Numbered from the stretch's first letter, positions 54,880 through 63,823 are shown. The stretch is 64,000 bases of DNA from JALYOC01 sp036675345 (GCA_036675345.1 JAKFFE010000017.1:607012-671011); one strand, 5' to 3'. Notes: generated by a model not told the origin, from the sequence alone. Numbers and translations are program-made.

Positions 54880-56579
54880 ACGACACCCCCTTCACGCGCG
54901 GCGGACGGGCCAGTGCCCTTCCACCGCGTCAACTCATCGAGCCCCAGACCCCGGCGGCCAAGCTCGCGTTGCACTTCATCTAGCACCTGTCGGCGGGCGG
55001 CGATGTAATCCTCCCGGCCGGCGGCGGGCGCAGCGCCCAGTTCTTCACGAAGTTCGTTCTGGATGCGGGCCGGACAGGCTTTGAGCAGACGTTCCCGCAG
55101 CTCGTCCTCGGTCCCGCTGAGGTAGGTGACGATCCGCGCCGAGGGCAGCTGCAGCAGCGCCGCGGAGAGGATCTCCGCCGGCGCGGTGGCCAGGGAGGAC
55201 TCGGTCAGCAACACCCGCTGGCCGCCGCTCTCGCTGGCCAGCCGCTCCGCCACCCGGTCCTGCTGCTCCCGCGGCAACGCGCCCACGATCTCCCGCAGCA
55301 GCCGCTCCGACTGGGCGGCGCCTCCGGCAGTCTCCGAGATCCGGTGGCGCAGCTCCTCGGCCACGGTGATCGCATAGCGGGTGGAGACCTCCGGCTTGCG
55401 GCCCCAGGCCAGGGCCAGCTCGGCCTGCTGACCGGGGGGAAGTTCGCGGATCGCGGCCGCCCGTTGATCCGCCCGCGCGTACCGCAGGACCACCTCCGCG
55501 GCGGCCACCGGCATCGCCCGGCAGGCGGCGGCGAAGCGCTCGGGAGGGACGCCCTCCAGGAAGGCGAAGGCCTGCTCGGCGGGATCTCCGCGCTGATGCA
55601 GCGAGGCGGCCAGCACCCTGCCCTCCAGCTCGAACAGGGCCTGGGTGCGGGCCTTGCCATCCAGGGCCTGGGAGGTGGCCAGCGCCTCCCCCAGCCCGTC
55701 CAGGCCGATCGCGTCGGCCCGCACGTCGTCCAGCAGCGACTGGCCGAACTCCCGGGTCCACACCGCGACCTTCGCGGCTTCCCCGTGGGAGAGCGCCTGG
55801 CGCACCACCAGGTTGCGCAGCGGCCGGTCCTCGATCAGCGCCCGCTCCAGCCGGCGCAGCCGCTCCTCGGGGAAGGATCCGGCCTCGGAGGACTGGGCTG
55901 CGCCCGTCTCCGCCAGCGGTCCCTCCTCCCAGTAGCCGCCCTCCTGCGCGGTGGGGTGGGCGCGGCGGACCGCCAGATACAGCAGCGTTCCCACCATCAC
56001 CGTGCCCAGGATCAAGAGCACGATCACCGCCAGCAGCGGCGCGGCGGGGATCAGCGCCTCGGTGATCCGCGCCCCCAGCGGCTGGGGGACCACCGGCGCC
56101 GCCTCCTCCCCGGCAGGCTCGGCCGGTGCCGGGAGTGCAGGAGCGGGAGGCTGCCGCTCCGGCGCCTCCAGGTGGGGCGCGTTGCGCGGCGGGAAGGTCA
56201 CCGCCTGGACCACCACCGAGGGCTCCACCCCGTGGGCGGCCAGCTTCTGCGAGGTCAGCCCCTTGAGCTTGGTCCGGAAGGCGGAGGGCAGCGCCTGGTC
56301 GAACACCACCTGCACCGCCAGGGTCTTGAGCACCGGCACCGAGGCCGCGCCGGAGAGCGCCTCGAACCCGGGCACCCCGGTGGAGATCGGCTCATCGTCC
56401 ACGCCGGCCTGGACGGAGAGCAGCACGCACTGCTCGGGGCAGAGGGTGCCGAACAGGTCACCCACCTCCCGGCGGGCGCGCTCCTCGGTCTCGGCGCGCA
56501 GCCGGGCGCTGGGGGTCTGGGCCAGCGCGCTGGCGCCCACTGCCCACAGGAGAACTGCAAGGAAGGTCGTGGTGCGCAT
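54876..56579 (-). CDS. FliF/FliG-like fusion protein (single-pass rotor-like component)
   Basis: 567 residues. The signal sequence is 1-20. A periplasmic domain (about 25-135) ends in a stretch like the FliF ring-building fold (TLAVQVVFDQALP...FRTKLKGLTSQKLAAHG...VVVQAVTFPP). A Pro-rich linker and one membrane helix (182-206) follow. The cytoplasmic part (about 240-560) aligns by eye with FliG: VPPERFAAACRAMP then AAAIRELPPGQQAELA in the middle domain, and GTEDELRERLLKACP then REELGA...RRQVLDEVQRELG in the C-domain. The EHPQ motif and the FED...DDR torque-helix charges are not kept. It is directly downstream of motB, so it likely contacts that stator. FliF normally has two membrane helices and FliG is separate. 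Confidence 0.7.
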   Translation of the reverse strand: MRTTTFLAVLLWAVGASALAQTPSARLRAETEERARREVGDLFGTLCPEQCVLLSVQAGVDDEPISTGVPGFEALSGAASVPVLKTLAVQVVFDQALPSAFRTKLKGLTSQKLAAHGVEPSVVVQAVTFPPRNAPHLEAPERQPPAPALPAPAEPAGEEAAPVVPQPLGARITEALIPAAPLLAVIVLLILGTVMVGTLLYLAVRRAHPTAQEGGYWEEGPLAETGAAQSSEAGSFPEERLRRLERALIEDRPLRNLVVRQALSHGEAAKVAVWTREFGQSLLDDVRADAIGLDGLGEALATSQALDGKARTQALFELEGRVLAASLHQRGDPAEQAFAFLEGVPPERFAAACRAMPVAAAEVVLRYARADQRAAAIRELPPGQQAELALAWGRKPEVSTRYAITVAEELRHRISETAGGAAQSERLLREIVGALPREQQDRVAERLASESGGQRVLLTESSLATAPAEILSAALLQLPSARIVTYLSGTEDELRERLLKACPARIQNELREELGAAPAAGREDYIAARRQVLDEVQRELGRRGLGLDELTRWKGTGPSAAREGGVV

Positions 56580-56582
56580 GCG

Positions 56583-57209
56583 TTATTCCACCCGGATGAC
56601 GACGCGGCGGTTGGCCGCGCGCTGTTCGTCGATGGTGCCGCTCCTGGCGATCGGCTTGGTGTCCGCCAGGCCCTTGATCGCCATCTGCCGCTTGGGAAGC
56701 CCGCTGGCCTCCAGGAAGCCCAGCACGTTGATCGCCCGCTGCGAGGAGAGCTCCCAGTTGGACTGGAAGCGCCCGGCGCGCACCGGGACATCGTCGGTGT
56801 GGCCTTCGATGGTGACCGGCCGGTTGGGCAAGGTGCCCATCATCCCGGCCAGCTTGGCGATCACCTCCCGCCCCTCCGGGCGCAGGTCCGCCGATCCGGA
56901 GTCGAACAGCACCGCGTCCTTGAACTCGATCGCCAGCCCGTCCAGGTCCTCGCGGGTGACGACCTTCTCGGTGAGGTTCTCCTTCTGGATCAGCTGGTCC
57001 ACCTTCTCCTTGAGGTCCACCAGCGGCGCGTCGTTCTTGCCGGAGATCGCGTCCGCCAGCCGTTCGAAGCGGGACAGCTTCACCGGGGAGGCGGCAATCA
57101 GCAGCACGAAGAAGCCCAACAGCAGGGTGAGCAGATCCGCGTAGCTGATCAGCCACAGCTCGTCGCCCCCCTCGTCCGCCAGCAGCGGCTCCAGATCGGG
57201 ATCGGCCAT
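56583..57209 (-). CDS. motB: MotB-like stator protein with OmpA domain
   Basis: 208 residues. One membrane helix carries the essential proton-binding Asp25 in SYADLLTLLLGFF. A plug-like segment follows, then an OmpA peptidoglycan-binding domain with GHTDDVPV and SNWELSSQRA. It anchors the stator to the cell wall. At 208 residues it is shorter than E. coli MotB (308). The start is 3 bp after the motA stop, with GGAGGGG as ribosome site. Zorya ZorB and TolR/ExbD are more distant relatives. Confidence 0.92.
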   Translation of the reverse strand: MADPDLEPLLADEGGDELWLISYADLLTLLLGFFVLLIAASPVKLSRFERLADAISGKNDAPLVDLKEKVDQLIQKENLTEKVVTREDLDGLAIEFKDAVLFDSGSADLRPEGREVIAKLAGMMGTLPNRPVTIEGHTDDVPVRAGRFQSNWELSSQRAINVLGFLEASGLPKRQMAIKGLADTKPIARSGTIDEQRAANRRVVIRVE

Positions 57210-57212
57210 CGC

Positions 57213-57998
57213 CTACCCCTCCCCGCCGACGGCCAGGTTGGGCGGCGCGGAGGCGGCGCCCGGCGCGCCCCCGGTGTCGAACAGCCGGCGCACGTCCGCC
57301 AGCGGCTTGCCCTCGGCGGCCAGCACCAGCCCGCGGGTGACCAGCTTCGCCTCCTCGGTGACCACCGCCGCGTGGGTGCGGATGTGGCGGGCCAGCGGCT
57401 GGTACACCGCGTTGGCCAAAAGCAGGCCATAGAGGGTGCACAACAGCGCCAGCGCCATCGAAGGGCCCAGCTGCTCGAAGCGGGAGAGATCCTTGAGCAA
57501 GCTGATCAACCCCAGCACGGTGCCGATCAGCCCGGTGGCCGGCGCCACCCGGGAGAGGGTCTGGAACACGTCCTCCGACCGCTTCATCCCGCTGATCCGC
57601 ACGAAGATGGCGGTGCTGGCGGTCCGCTCGATCTCCTCGGCGGTGTACTGGCGCACCACCAGCGGCGCCAGCTGCTTGAGCAGCGCGTTGTCCGACGCAT
57701 CCGAGATCTCCAGCGCCGCGCCCTGCCGGCGCCCCCGGACCTCGGTGGCGAAGCGGGTCAGCGCGTCGTACAGCCCGGCGCGCGAGGCCACCGGGTCGAA
57801 GCGCAGCGACACCCACAGCTCGCGGAAGGCGGCCACCAGCTCGCGCGGACGGTAGGTGGCCACCACCACGCACACCGGACCGGAGGCCAGCAGGATCAGG
57901 GACGGGATGTGGACCACCCCGGTAAAGGCGGAGTGCTCTCCGGAGAGCACGTACCGGATGACCAGACCCAGGCCCAACAGGCCGATGATGACGTGCAT
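57213..57998 (-). CDS. motA: MotA-like stator proton-channel protein
   Basis: 261 residues with four membrane segments: two near the N-terminus (VIIGLLGLGLVIRYVL and HIPSLILLASGPVCVVV), a long cytoplasmic loop, and two late helices with the MotA signature SRVAPATGLIGTVLGLI and LCTLYGLLLANAVYQPLA. The Pro residues at the inner ends of helices 3 and 4 are kept. With MotB it forms the torque-generating proton channel. The start is 2 bp after the stop of the TPR lipoprotein, with GGGGAG upstream. Confidence 0.92.
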   Translation of the reverse strand: MHVIIGLLGLGLVIRYVLSGEHSAFTGVVHIPSLILLASGPVCVVVATYRPRELVAAFRELWVSLRFDPVASRAGLYDALTRFATEVRGRRQGAALEISDASDNALLKQLAPLVVRQYTAEEIERTASTAIFVRISGMKRSEDVFQTLSRVAPATGLIGTVLGLISLLKDLSRFEQLGPSMALALLCTLYGLLLANAVYQPLARHIRTHAAVVTEEAKLVTRGLVLAAEGKPLADVRRLFDTGGAPGAASAPPNLAVGGEG

Positions 57999-58000
57999 CG

Positions 58001-58672
58001 CTACTCCCCTTCGGAGATCTCCCGCAGGGCTTCGGCCACGCCGATGTCCTCCGGGTTGATGGTCAACGCGCGCTCATAGGCCTCGCGCGCTTGTGGAATC
58101 TTGCGGAGGCGGACCAGCAACGAACCCTTCATTGCCAGGATCCGGCCGTCCTCCGGGAACTGCTGCTCCAGCCGCACCAGCTCCACCAGCGCCAGCTCGA
58201 AGCGCTTGGCCCGGTACAGCTCGTTCACCCTGGCCAGGCTGCCCAGGTAGCTCTTCTGCGAGAAGCCGGTCCGGGGATCGACCCGCTTGCCATCGGCGGT
58301 GATCTCGGCGCCTCCGTCGGCCGCCCCGCCCTCGTGGAGCTGTCGGTCGGCCTCGGTGGCCATCTCCGGGATCCCACCGGCGCCGTTGCCGGCCAGCGGC
58401 ACCCGGACCTGGTAGCCACCGGAGGACTCGGGGAGATCCACCTCCCACAGCCGGCCGCTCTCCGCCAACCGCACCGTGTAGGTGCCCGGGTGGGTGGGCG
58501 CGGCCGGCTCCAGGACCCGGGGAGATTCCACCGTGCCCTTGCCAACCTTGGCGGGGGGCGGCTTCTTGGCCCGCATCTCGTCGGGGATCACCAGGGTGCG
58601 CCGGGCCGGCTCACAGGCCCAGAACATCCCGGCCAGCAGCACCGCGCCGAACACGATTCGCGCGTTCACCAT
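58001..58672 (-). CDS. TPR lipoprotein of the MotAB operon
   Basis: 223 residues. The lipobox is FWAC (Cys20). A Lys/Pro-rich linker and a beta-rich region (60-100) are followed by a TPR pair near the C-terminus (about 150-215, ALVELVRLEQQFPEDGRIL and AREAYERALTINPED). It probably sits at the outer membrane or the periplasmic face and could be a pilotin or assembly factor, by analogy with TPR lipoproteins of secretion and gliding machines. Its start overlaps the previous stop by 7 bp. Confidence 0.75.
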   Translation of the reverse strand: MVNARIVFGAVLLAGMFWACEPARRTLVIPDEMRAKKPPPAKVGKGTVESPRVLEPAAPTHPGTYTVRLAESGRLWEVDLPESSGGYQVRVPLAGNGAGGIPEMATEADRQLHEGGAADGGAEITADGKRVDPRTGFSQKSYLGSLARVNELYRAKRFELALVELVRLEQQFPEDGRILAMKGSLLVRLRKIPQAREAYERALTINPEDIGVAEALREISEGE

Positions 58673-59871
58673 GAGTAGCTCACCCCGGCCGTGGGGATGA
58701 CCCCGCCGCCCACGTTGTACCCACCTTCGGTGAGCGGAAATTCAGGGAAGAAGGCCAGCTGCAGGTTCACCGAGAAGCGGTGGACCATCATGCACTCCCC
58801 CGCCAGCGCGAACTGCGGCGCCCCCCGGGTGTTCTGCAGCCCGGCCTGGGTGTCGAGGGTGATGAAGTACCCGAAGCTGCCCAGCACGTGGCAGTTGGGC
58901 AGATAGAGGCTGTCCATGGTCACCCGGCGGCCGATGATCGCCTGGGGGACCAGCCCCACCAGCCGGGTGGGGTTGAGCAGGTAGCTGCCGGAGATCCCGA
59001 AGCGCCACTCGCGCTCCACCCCGAAGGCCTCCAGCAACCGGTAGCTGATCACGCTGGCGGCGAAGTCCCCGCGCGGGTGGTTGGAGGCGCGGATGTTGGT
59101 CACCCCCAGCACCGCGCTGTGCTTGAAGTGGGGCCGGTTGGCCAGCCGATCCTCCAGGTCCTTGAGCCGCGCCTCCCGGGACTGGGCGCGATCCGCGGTG
59201 CGGTACAGCAGCCCATCCTCCGGACGGAAGCGGTACTGCTCGGCGAAGACGATCGCCGCGTCGTCCGCCCGCACCAGCTGGATGTCCAGGGCCATCCCGT
59301 TGGGGTTCTCGTGCAAGGAGAGATCCGCGGTCAGCACCACCCGGGAGTTGTACTGACGGGCGTAGGCCACCAGGTCGGACTTGGCCACGATCCCGCGGGA
59401 GACCACCCACTCCGCGTTCTCCACCCGGGCCACGGTGGAGTCGCACTCGTAGCAGCGCTGCACCGCCACGTTGGCCACCCGGTGCAGCGCGGCCACCAGC
59501 CGGGACTGGAGGATGCGGGAGAACTCCGGGTTCAGGTTGGAGGAGACCCCGACGTGATCCAGCAGGATCGGCGAGACCTGCGCGGCGCCCAGCATCGCGA
59601 TGTCCGCCGCCAGCTCGTCCAGCATCTCGTCCAGCGCGTCGCTGGCGTTGATGTTCTGGGTGGGGCCGAACACCATCTGTTCGGTGTAGCGCTGGCCAGG
59701 GTGCTTCTCGCGCCGGGGTCGCAGCCCCATCCGCACCGGCATCTCGTGGGGCTCGGGCGCACCCTCCGCGGTGGGCCGCGAGGGCCCCGCCGGCGGGGGG
59801 GAAGGCGTCTGGGCCACCCCGGTGACGGCCGAGGCGACGGCCACGCAAACAAGGAACCTCCTAAGTTGCAT
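58666..59871 (-). CDS. Outer-membrane protein with FlgO-like domain and C-terminal barrel-like region
   Basis: 401 residues. The ATG at 59871 has GGAGGTGAG upstream. After a signal peptide (ending GVAQ), residues 75-225 look like the FlgO/CsgG-type fold: NPEFSRILQSRLVAALH, WVVSRGIVAKSDLVAYARQ and ADLSLHENPNGMALDIQLVRADDA. The last 150 residues have alternating strands with an aromatic end (SYSW), as in outer-membrane barrels. FlgO is an outer-membrane flagellar protein of Vibrio, so this fits a motor-associated envelope component. It overlaps both neighbours. Confidence 0.65.
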   Translation of the reverse strand: MQLRRFLVCVAVASAVTGVAQTPSPPPAGPSRPTAEGAPEPHEMPVRMGLRPRREKHPGQRYTEQMVFGPTQNINASDALDEMLDELAADIAMLGAAQVSPILLDHVGVSSNLNPEFSRILQSRLVAALHRVANVAVQRCYECDSTVARVENAEWVVSRGIVAKSDLVAYARQYNSRVVLTADLSLHENPNGMALDIQLVRADDAAIVFAEQYRFRPEDGLLYRTADRAQSREARLKDLEDRLANRPHFKHSAVLGVTNIRASNHPRGDFAASVISYRLLEAFGVEREWRFGISGSYLLNPTRLVGLVPQAIIGRRVTMDSLYLPNCHVLGSFGYFITLDTQAGLQNTRGAPQFALAGECMMVHRFSVNLQLAFFPEFPLTEGGYNVGGGVIPTAGVSYSW

Positions 59872-61525
59872 CACTCACCTCCACCGCCGCGGCGGTGGCT
59901 GGAACCCAGGGATGAAAGGAGCCGTCCGGTGCCGGCACCGCCAGCAGCGAGTAGGGCTCCGGATAGTCGACCGGCGAGGCGGTGGGGGCCATGCGGGGCG
60001 GCTGGAAGGTGACCTGGATGTCGCCCACCGCCACCACCGCCACCGCCGTGCTGCCCTTGGCCGCGCTGCGGGCCCGCTTCTCCCCCGCCGCCAGCAGCGC
60101 CTCCGCGGCGGGCTGGTTCTTGCGCAGCGCCTCCTTGCGGAACGTTCGCAGAGCCTCCAGCAACCGGGTCCGCAGCTCGGGCAACGGCTGCTGCTCCATC
60201 CGGTTCACCAGCGCTGCTCCGGCGACCAGGGCGGCCTTCTCCCGGTCCCCCCGGAGCCGGGCGCTCTCCCGCCCCTGCTTGCCGTACAGCGCCGCCAGGC
60301 GGGTGGCGAAGCCCTCCAGATCTCCGCGGGCCCAGGCGATCTCCGCCAGCAGGATGTCTCCCCCTTGCCGGGCGCGCCCCGGACCAAAGGTGGTGGCCCG
60401 GGTGGCCAGCGCGTGCGCCACCTCCAGCTGGCGGCGGGCCAGGGCGCGGGACCCCGCCTCTACCCAGCGCTCGCCGTCCTTCTCCGCCGGCCCGGCCAGG
60501 GCGATCAACTGTTCGGTGAAGGTGTCCAGCTTGCGCAAGGACGCCAGCTCCAGGGCCAGCTCGCGCAGACACTGCATCGACGATTCAGTCTCCGGGGCGC
60601 CGGTCTTCAAGGTCCGCGGGAGGATCGCCACCGCCGGGTCCAGCCGGCCCGCCCCCACCAGCGCGGTGAGGTGGCGGCAAAGCAGGTCCTGGGCGATCCC
60701 GCCCGGGGTCCGGGAAGGAGCCAGCGCCGCCTCCAGCGCGGGAGTGGTCACCTCCACCGCGGCCAGATAGCGCCCCTGGCCGATCAGCACCCCGGAGGCC
60801 CTGGCCCGCACGTGCAGGTCGACGGGCTGGAGCTCCGGAAGCGCCACCAGCTCCAGGTAGCCCTCGGGAGGATCGATCCCCAGCTCCAGGCGCATCAGCC
60901 GGGCGTTGGCGGAAGGGATCGGCTCCAGCCGGGCGGGATCCAGGAGGGCGGCGGAGGCCTGCGCCGCCTCGAGCTTCCCGGCCCGCAGCTGCAGCACGGT
61001 CAGCTGGTAGGAGGTGGTGGCCGCGATCCCCTCCAGCCCGGGCGAGGCCAGGGCAGCCTCGATCGCCGGGGGCAGCAAGGTCAGCTCGTCTCCGGCTGCG
61101 GCTGGGGCCGCCACACAGCCGGGGGTGAGCTGGAAGTTCAGCGCCTCATCCGGCCAGCGTTCCTCCTCCACCGGCCACACCAGCGCGCCGGCCTTCACCT
61201 GTGGCACCCGCCGGAAGAACGCCGGGGTGTAGAGGTCGCGCCAGAGGGTGGTGGAGCTCCGGGCCCCCTCGCCCATCCGGCCGCCGCGCGCCGCCTCCAG
61301 CCGCACCAGCAGGCGGGCGGCGCGATCCGGGGCCTGGGTGGGGACCGGCGGCAGCGGTTCGCACTGGGCCAGCCGGACCAGGTCGGTCACCAGTCCCGCG
61401 TGATCGCCCACCCGGTGGGACTGGTCGGCCAGCGCGCGCACCGTCCCGAACAGGTCGCGCTCCCAGAACCGGTCCACCGGGCCGGAGAGGGTCAGGACCG
61501 CAGTGAGGACGGCCGCGCCGATCAT
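59861..61525 (-). CDS. Large exported helical-repeat protein
   Basis: 554 residues with a short hydrophobic start (MIGAAVLTAVLTLSG) that could be a signal. The bulk is alpha-helical with irregular TPR-like pairs (LQLRAGKLEAAQASAALL, WARGDLEGFATRLAALYG). A C-terminal segment is rich in Pro and strands. It is likely a periplasmic scaffold, comparable in place and size to GltC of the Myxococcus gliding machine, though sequence relation cannot be judged. Coupled to its neighbours by overlaps. Confidence 0.7.
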   Translation of the reverse strand: MIGAAVLTAVLTLSGPVDRFWERDLFGTVRALADQSHRVGDHAGLVTDLVRLAQCEPLPPVPTQAPDRAARLLVRLEAARGGRMGEGARSSTTLWRDLYTPAFFRRVPQVKAGALVWPVEEERWPDEALNFQLTPGCVAAPAAAGDELTLLPPAIEAALASPGLEGIAATTSYQLTVLQLRAGKLEAAQASAALLDPARLEPIPSANARLMRLELGIDPPEGYLELVALPELQPVDLHVRARASGVLIGQGRYLAAVEVTTPALEAALAPSRTPGGIAQDLLCRHLTALVGAGRLDPAVAILPRTLKTGAPETESSMQCLRELALELASLRKLDTFTEQLIALAGPAEKDGERWVEAGSRALARRQLEVAHALATRATTFGPGRARQGGDILLAEIAWARGDLEGFATRLAALYGKQGRESARLRGDREKAALVAGAALVNRMEQQPLPELRTRLLEALRTFRKEALRKNQPAAEALLAAGEKRARSAAKGSTAVAVVAVGDIQVTFQPPRMAPTASPVDYPEPYSLLAVPAPDGSFHPWVPATAAAVEVSDAT

Positions 61526-62760
61526 GGCCGGATCCCGAGAGTGATGGAGGGGATCACCCCCACCGTGACCAGGCCACTTTGCCGCGCCTCGAAGCTGACC
61601 GAGACCGGGAGATCGAACTGCAGATAGAGGGTGGGGCTGACCTTCACCAGGAACCCCGGGCCCAGATCCAACGCCGGGGCCACGCCCCGGTCGGTGAACA
61701 GAAAGCCCATGTGGGCGAAGGCGTGCAGGTCGAAGTGGAGCAGGAAGGCGTTGAAGGCCATCACCTTCCCGTAGGCCATCGCGTTGCGATAGCCGGCGGA
61801 CAGCCGCGCCACCGGACGGTGGGAGTCGGGAATCAGGCCGGTGGCGTTGAAGACCTCCGCCGCCCCCGGGGCCAGGAAGGACACGAACACATCCAGCTTG
61901 GCCTCCAGCCCATGCCCCTCGTTGAGGAAGTAGGAGCCGGTGCCGGAGATCGCAGGCGAGAGGTAGTAGTCGCCGCGGAACAGATAGGAGAAGCCGCCGG
62001 TGGCGAAGAAGCGCCCCTCCTTGACCAGGATCCGATTCTCCACCCGGACCGGAGTCCCGGAGATCCCGGGCAGGGATTCGGAAGGAGCGACCGGACCGCC
62101 CACGCCGGGGCGGGCGGACGGGGCCGGAGGACCGCCCACGCTGGGGCCCGAACGCCCTCCCGCGGAGGCGACCGTCTGACCCGAACCGGAGCCCGCCGCA
62201 GAGACCGTGCCGCCCGAGGCCGCGCTCACGACGCCCGAGGCCGATGCGCTGGCGGCCGGGACCGCGCCACGGCTCGCAGAGGTCGGGGCCAGCGTCGATC
62301 CGGTGGTCTCGACGCCTGCGGCCGGGGCCCCCGCGTTCGCGACGCCCGAGGCCGCAGCGGACGGCGCCGATCCAATGCTCGCGATGCCAGCGGCCGAAGC
62401 GGACTGCGTCGCACCCGTGCTCGCGGATCCAGCGGCCGGAGCGGACGGCGTCGATCCCGTGCGCGCTGGGTCAGCGGCCGGAGCGGACGGCGCCGAACCT
62501 GTGGCCGAGGACCCTGCGGAAGCGGTCCCGGCGTTCGAGGAGCTTGCGGGCGTGGCCCCGGCGTTGGCGCCCGTCCCCTGCGTGCTCGCGCCAACGGAGG
62601 ACGCGGAGTTCGCGCTGCCGGAGGAGGTCGCGGACGGGGTCGGCGCCGAGGCGGGCGCTGCTCCCGGGGCCGACGCCGGCGGAAAGGTGGCCCAGCCGTA
62701 GGCCTCGCCCGACGGGTCGGCGACCCACAGCGAAAGCACGAGAAGGGAGACGGCGCTCAT
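61522..62760 (-). CDS. Outer-membrane barrel protein with long Ala/Ser/Gly-rich linker
   Basis: 412 residues. Signal peptide 1-20. About 190 residues of Ala/Ser/Gly/Thr-rich repeats follow (units like SAPSAPAADPA), then a beta-barrel domain (about 240-412) with alternating aromatic residues ending SITLGIRP. The linker may extend into the periplasm or onto the surface. The start overlaps the previous stop (ATGA). It resembles GltA/GltB-type barrels only in general design. Confidence 0.75.
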   Translation of the reverse strand: MSAVSLLVLSLWVADPSGEAYGWATFPPASAPGAAPASAPTPSATSSGSANSASSVGASTQGTGANAGATPASSSNAGTASAGSSATGSAPSAPAADPARTGSTPSAPAAGSASTGATQSASAAGIASIGSAPSAAASGVANAGAPAAGVETTGSTLAPTSASRGAVPAASASASGVVSAASGGTVSAAGSGSGQTVASAGGRSGPSVGGPPAPSARPGVGGPVAPSESLPGISGTPVRVENRILVKEGRFFATGGFSYLFRGDYYLSPAISGTGSYFLNEGHGLEAKLDVFVSFLAPGAAEVFNATGLIPDSHRPVARLSAGYRNAMAYGKVMAFNAFLLHFDLHAFAHMGFLFTDRGVAPALDLGPGFLVKVSPTLYLQFDLPVSVSFEARQSGLVTVGVIPSITLGIRP

Positions 62761-63701
62761 TCGGTGGGCTCCAGCGAGAGACAGACCGTGAGGTTGCTCC
62801 AGCGGGTGATGGTTCCGTAGATCGGATCGTCCACGTACCGCAGACAATTGGCGGTGCAGACCTCCAGCTCCAACGGGATGCTGACCGACTGAACCTGGCT
62901 GGCCCATTCCAGCCAGACCTCGGGCTCTGCCGAGCGGACAGTGGGGGGCTGCAGCGGATCCACCGGTGCGGTGGCAAACGCGCCAAAGCCACCGGGGATC
63001 AGGTTGACCCCGGGGTTGCACCACAGCATCCGCTGGGCCCGCCCCAGCAGCTCCGGGCCGAGCGCCGGCAGCTCCACCGCCGGTCGCCGCGAGCGAAACG
63101 GAAGCATGCTGTGGCCATTGCTCTCGATCGCGGTGCGCAGTCGGGGATCGGCGCTGAAGGTCCAGGCCACGCTGGCATCGAACTCCTCTTCCAGGACTGC
63201 GGCGGAGCCGACCCCGAACACAACCGCCGGCCGGGTGGGGGTGCCCAGCGAACGCAGCGCCTGGAGATCCGCGCGCAGATCCGCGCCCAGGGGCAGGGCC
63301 ACGTTGTTCACGTACATGAACACCGGGCGGACCCGGGCGTCGCCAAATTGTTCTCGCGCCAGCAGCACCCCCTCTTGCAGGGCGACCAGATCGATGCGGC
63401 GCTGGACGGGCTGCGCGCAGCCGGGGGCAATCTCCTGGGCCGGCAGCTCCAGGCCGGTGCGCCCGGGAGGGAGAAAGGAGCGGGCCGCGGCCATCACCAT
63501 CTCGGTGGCGCTCCGGCATTCCAGCGGATCCGGGATGTGGAGATCCAGGAGTACCGCGTACACCACGGGCTCATCGACCACCGGGTGGTCGATCAGCCGC
63601 GAGACCCGCTCCAACACCGGAGGGTTGGGTTCGATGAAGGCGACGTCACACGCCAGGACCCCCAGGGTCAGGGCGAGAACGAGGTGGCGTCCTGCTTGCA
63701 C
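62757..63701 (-). CDS. Lipoprotein, first gene of the MotAB operon
   Basis: 314 residues from a GTG at 63701, chosen because it yields a compact lipoprotein signal with lipobox VLAC. A mixed alpha/beta domain follows with several Cys residues and a closing beta-rich module (about 235-310). No family is recognised. A poor promoter (TTGGCA at 63739, 17 bp, TCTAGG at 63711) would leave almost no leader. It is the head of a ten-gene unit and overlaps the next gene by ATGA. Confidence 0.7.
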   Translation of the reverse strand: MQAGRHLVLALTLGVLACDVAFIEPNPPVLERVSRLIDHPVVDEPVVYAVLLDLHIPDPLECRSATEMVMAAARSFLPPGRTGLELPAQEIAPGCAQPVQRRIDLVALQEGVLLAREQFGDARVRPVFMYVNNVALPLGADLRADLQALRSLGTPTRPAVVFGVGSAAVLEEEFDASVAWTFSADPRLRTAIESNGHSMLPFRSRRPAVELPALGPELLGRAQRMLWCNPGVNLIPGGFGAFATAPVDPLQPPTVRSAEPEVWLEWASQVQSVSIPLELEVCTANCLRYVDDPIYGTITRWSNLTVCLSLEPTE

Positions 63702-63823
63702 GGCCGGGACCCTAGACGAGTTTCGAGGGTCAGTGCCAATCCGGGAGAACGGTCTAGCGCCGGACCGCAATTTTTACTTGGCTTGCCAGGTAATCCGGGA
63801 CCCACCCCCCGGAACCGACCAAG

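Noticed and set aside
57213..57998. Zorya-type anti-phage system (ZorA/ZorB are MotAB relatives)
   Set aside because: ZorA has a long cytoplasmic tail and is followed by ZorC/ZorD or ZorE. Here MotA has normal length and the neighbours are envelope proteins with no helicase or nuclease.
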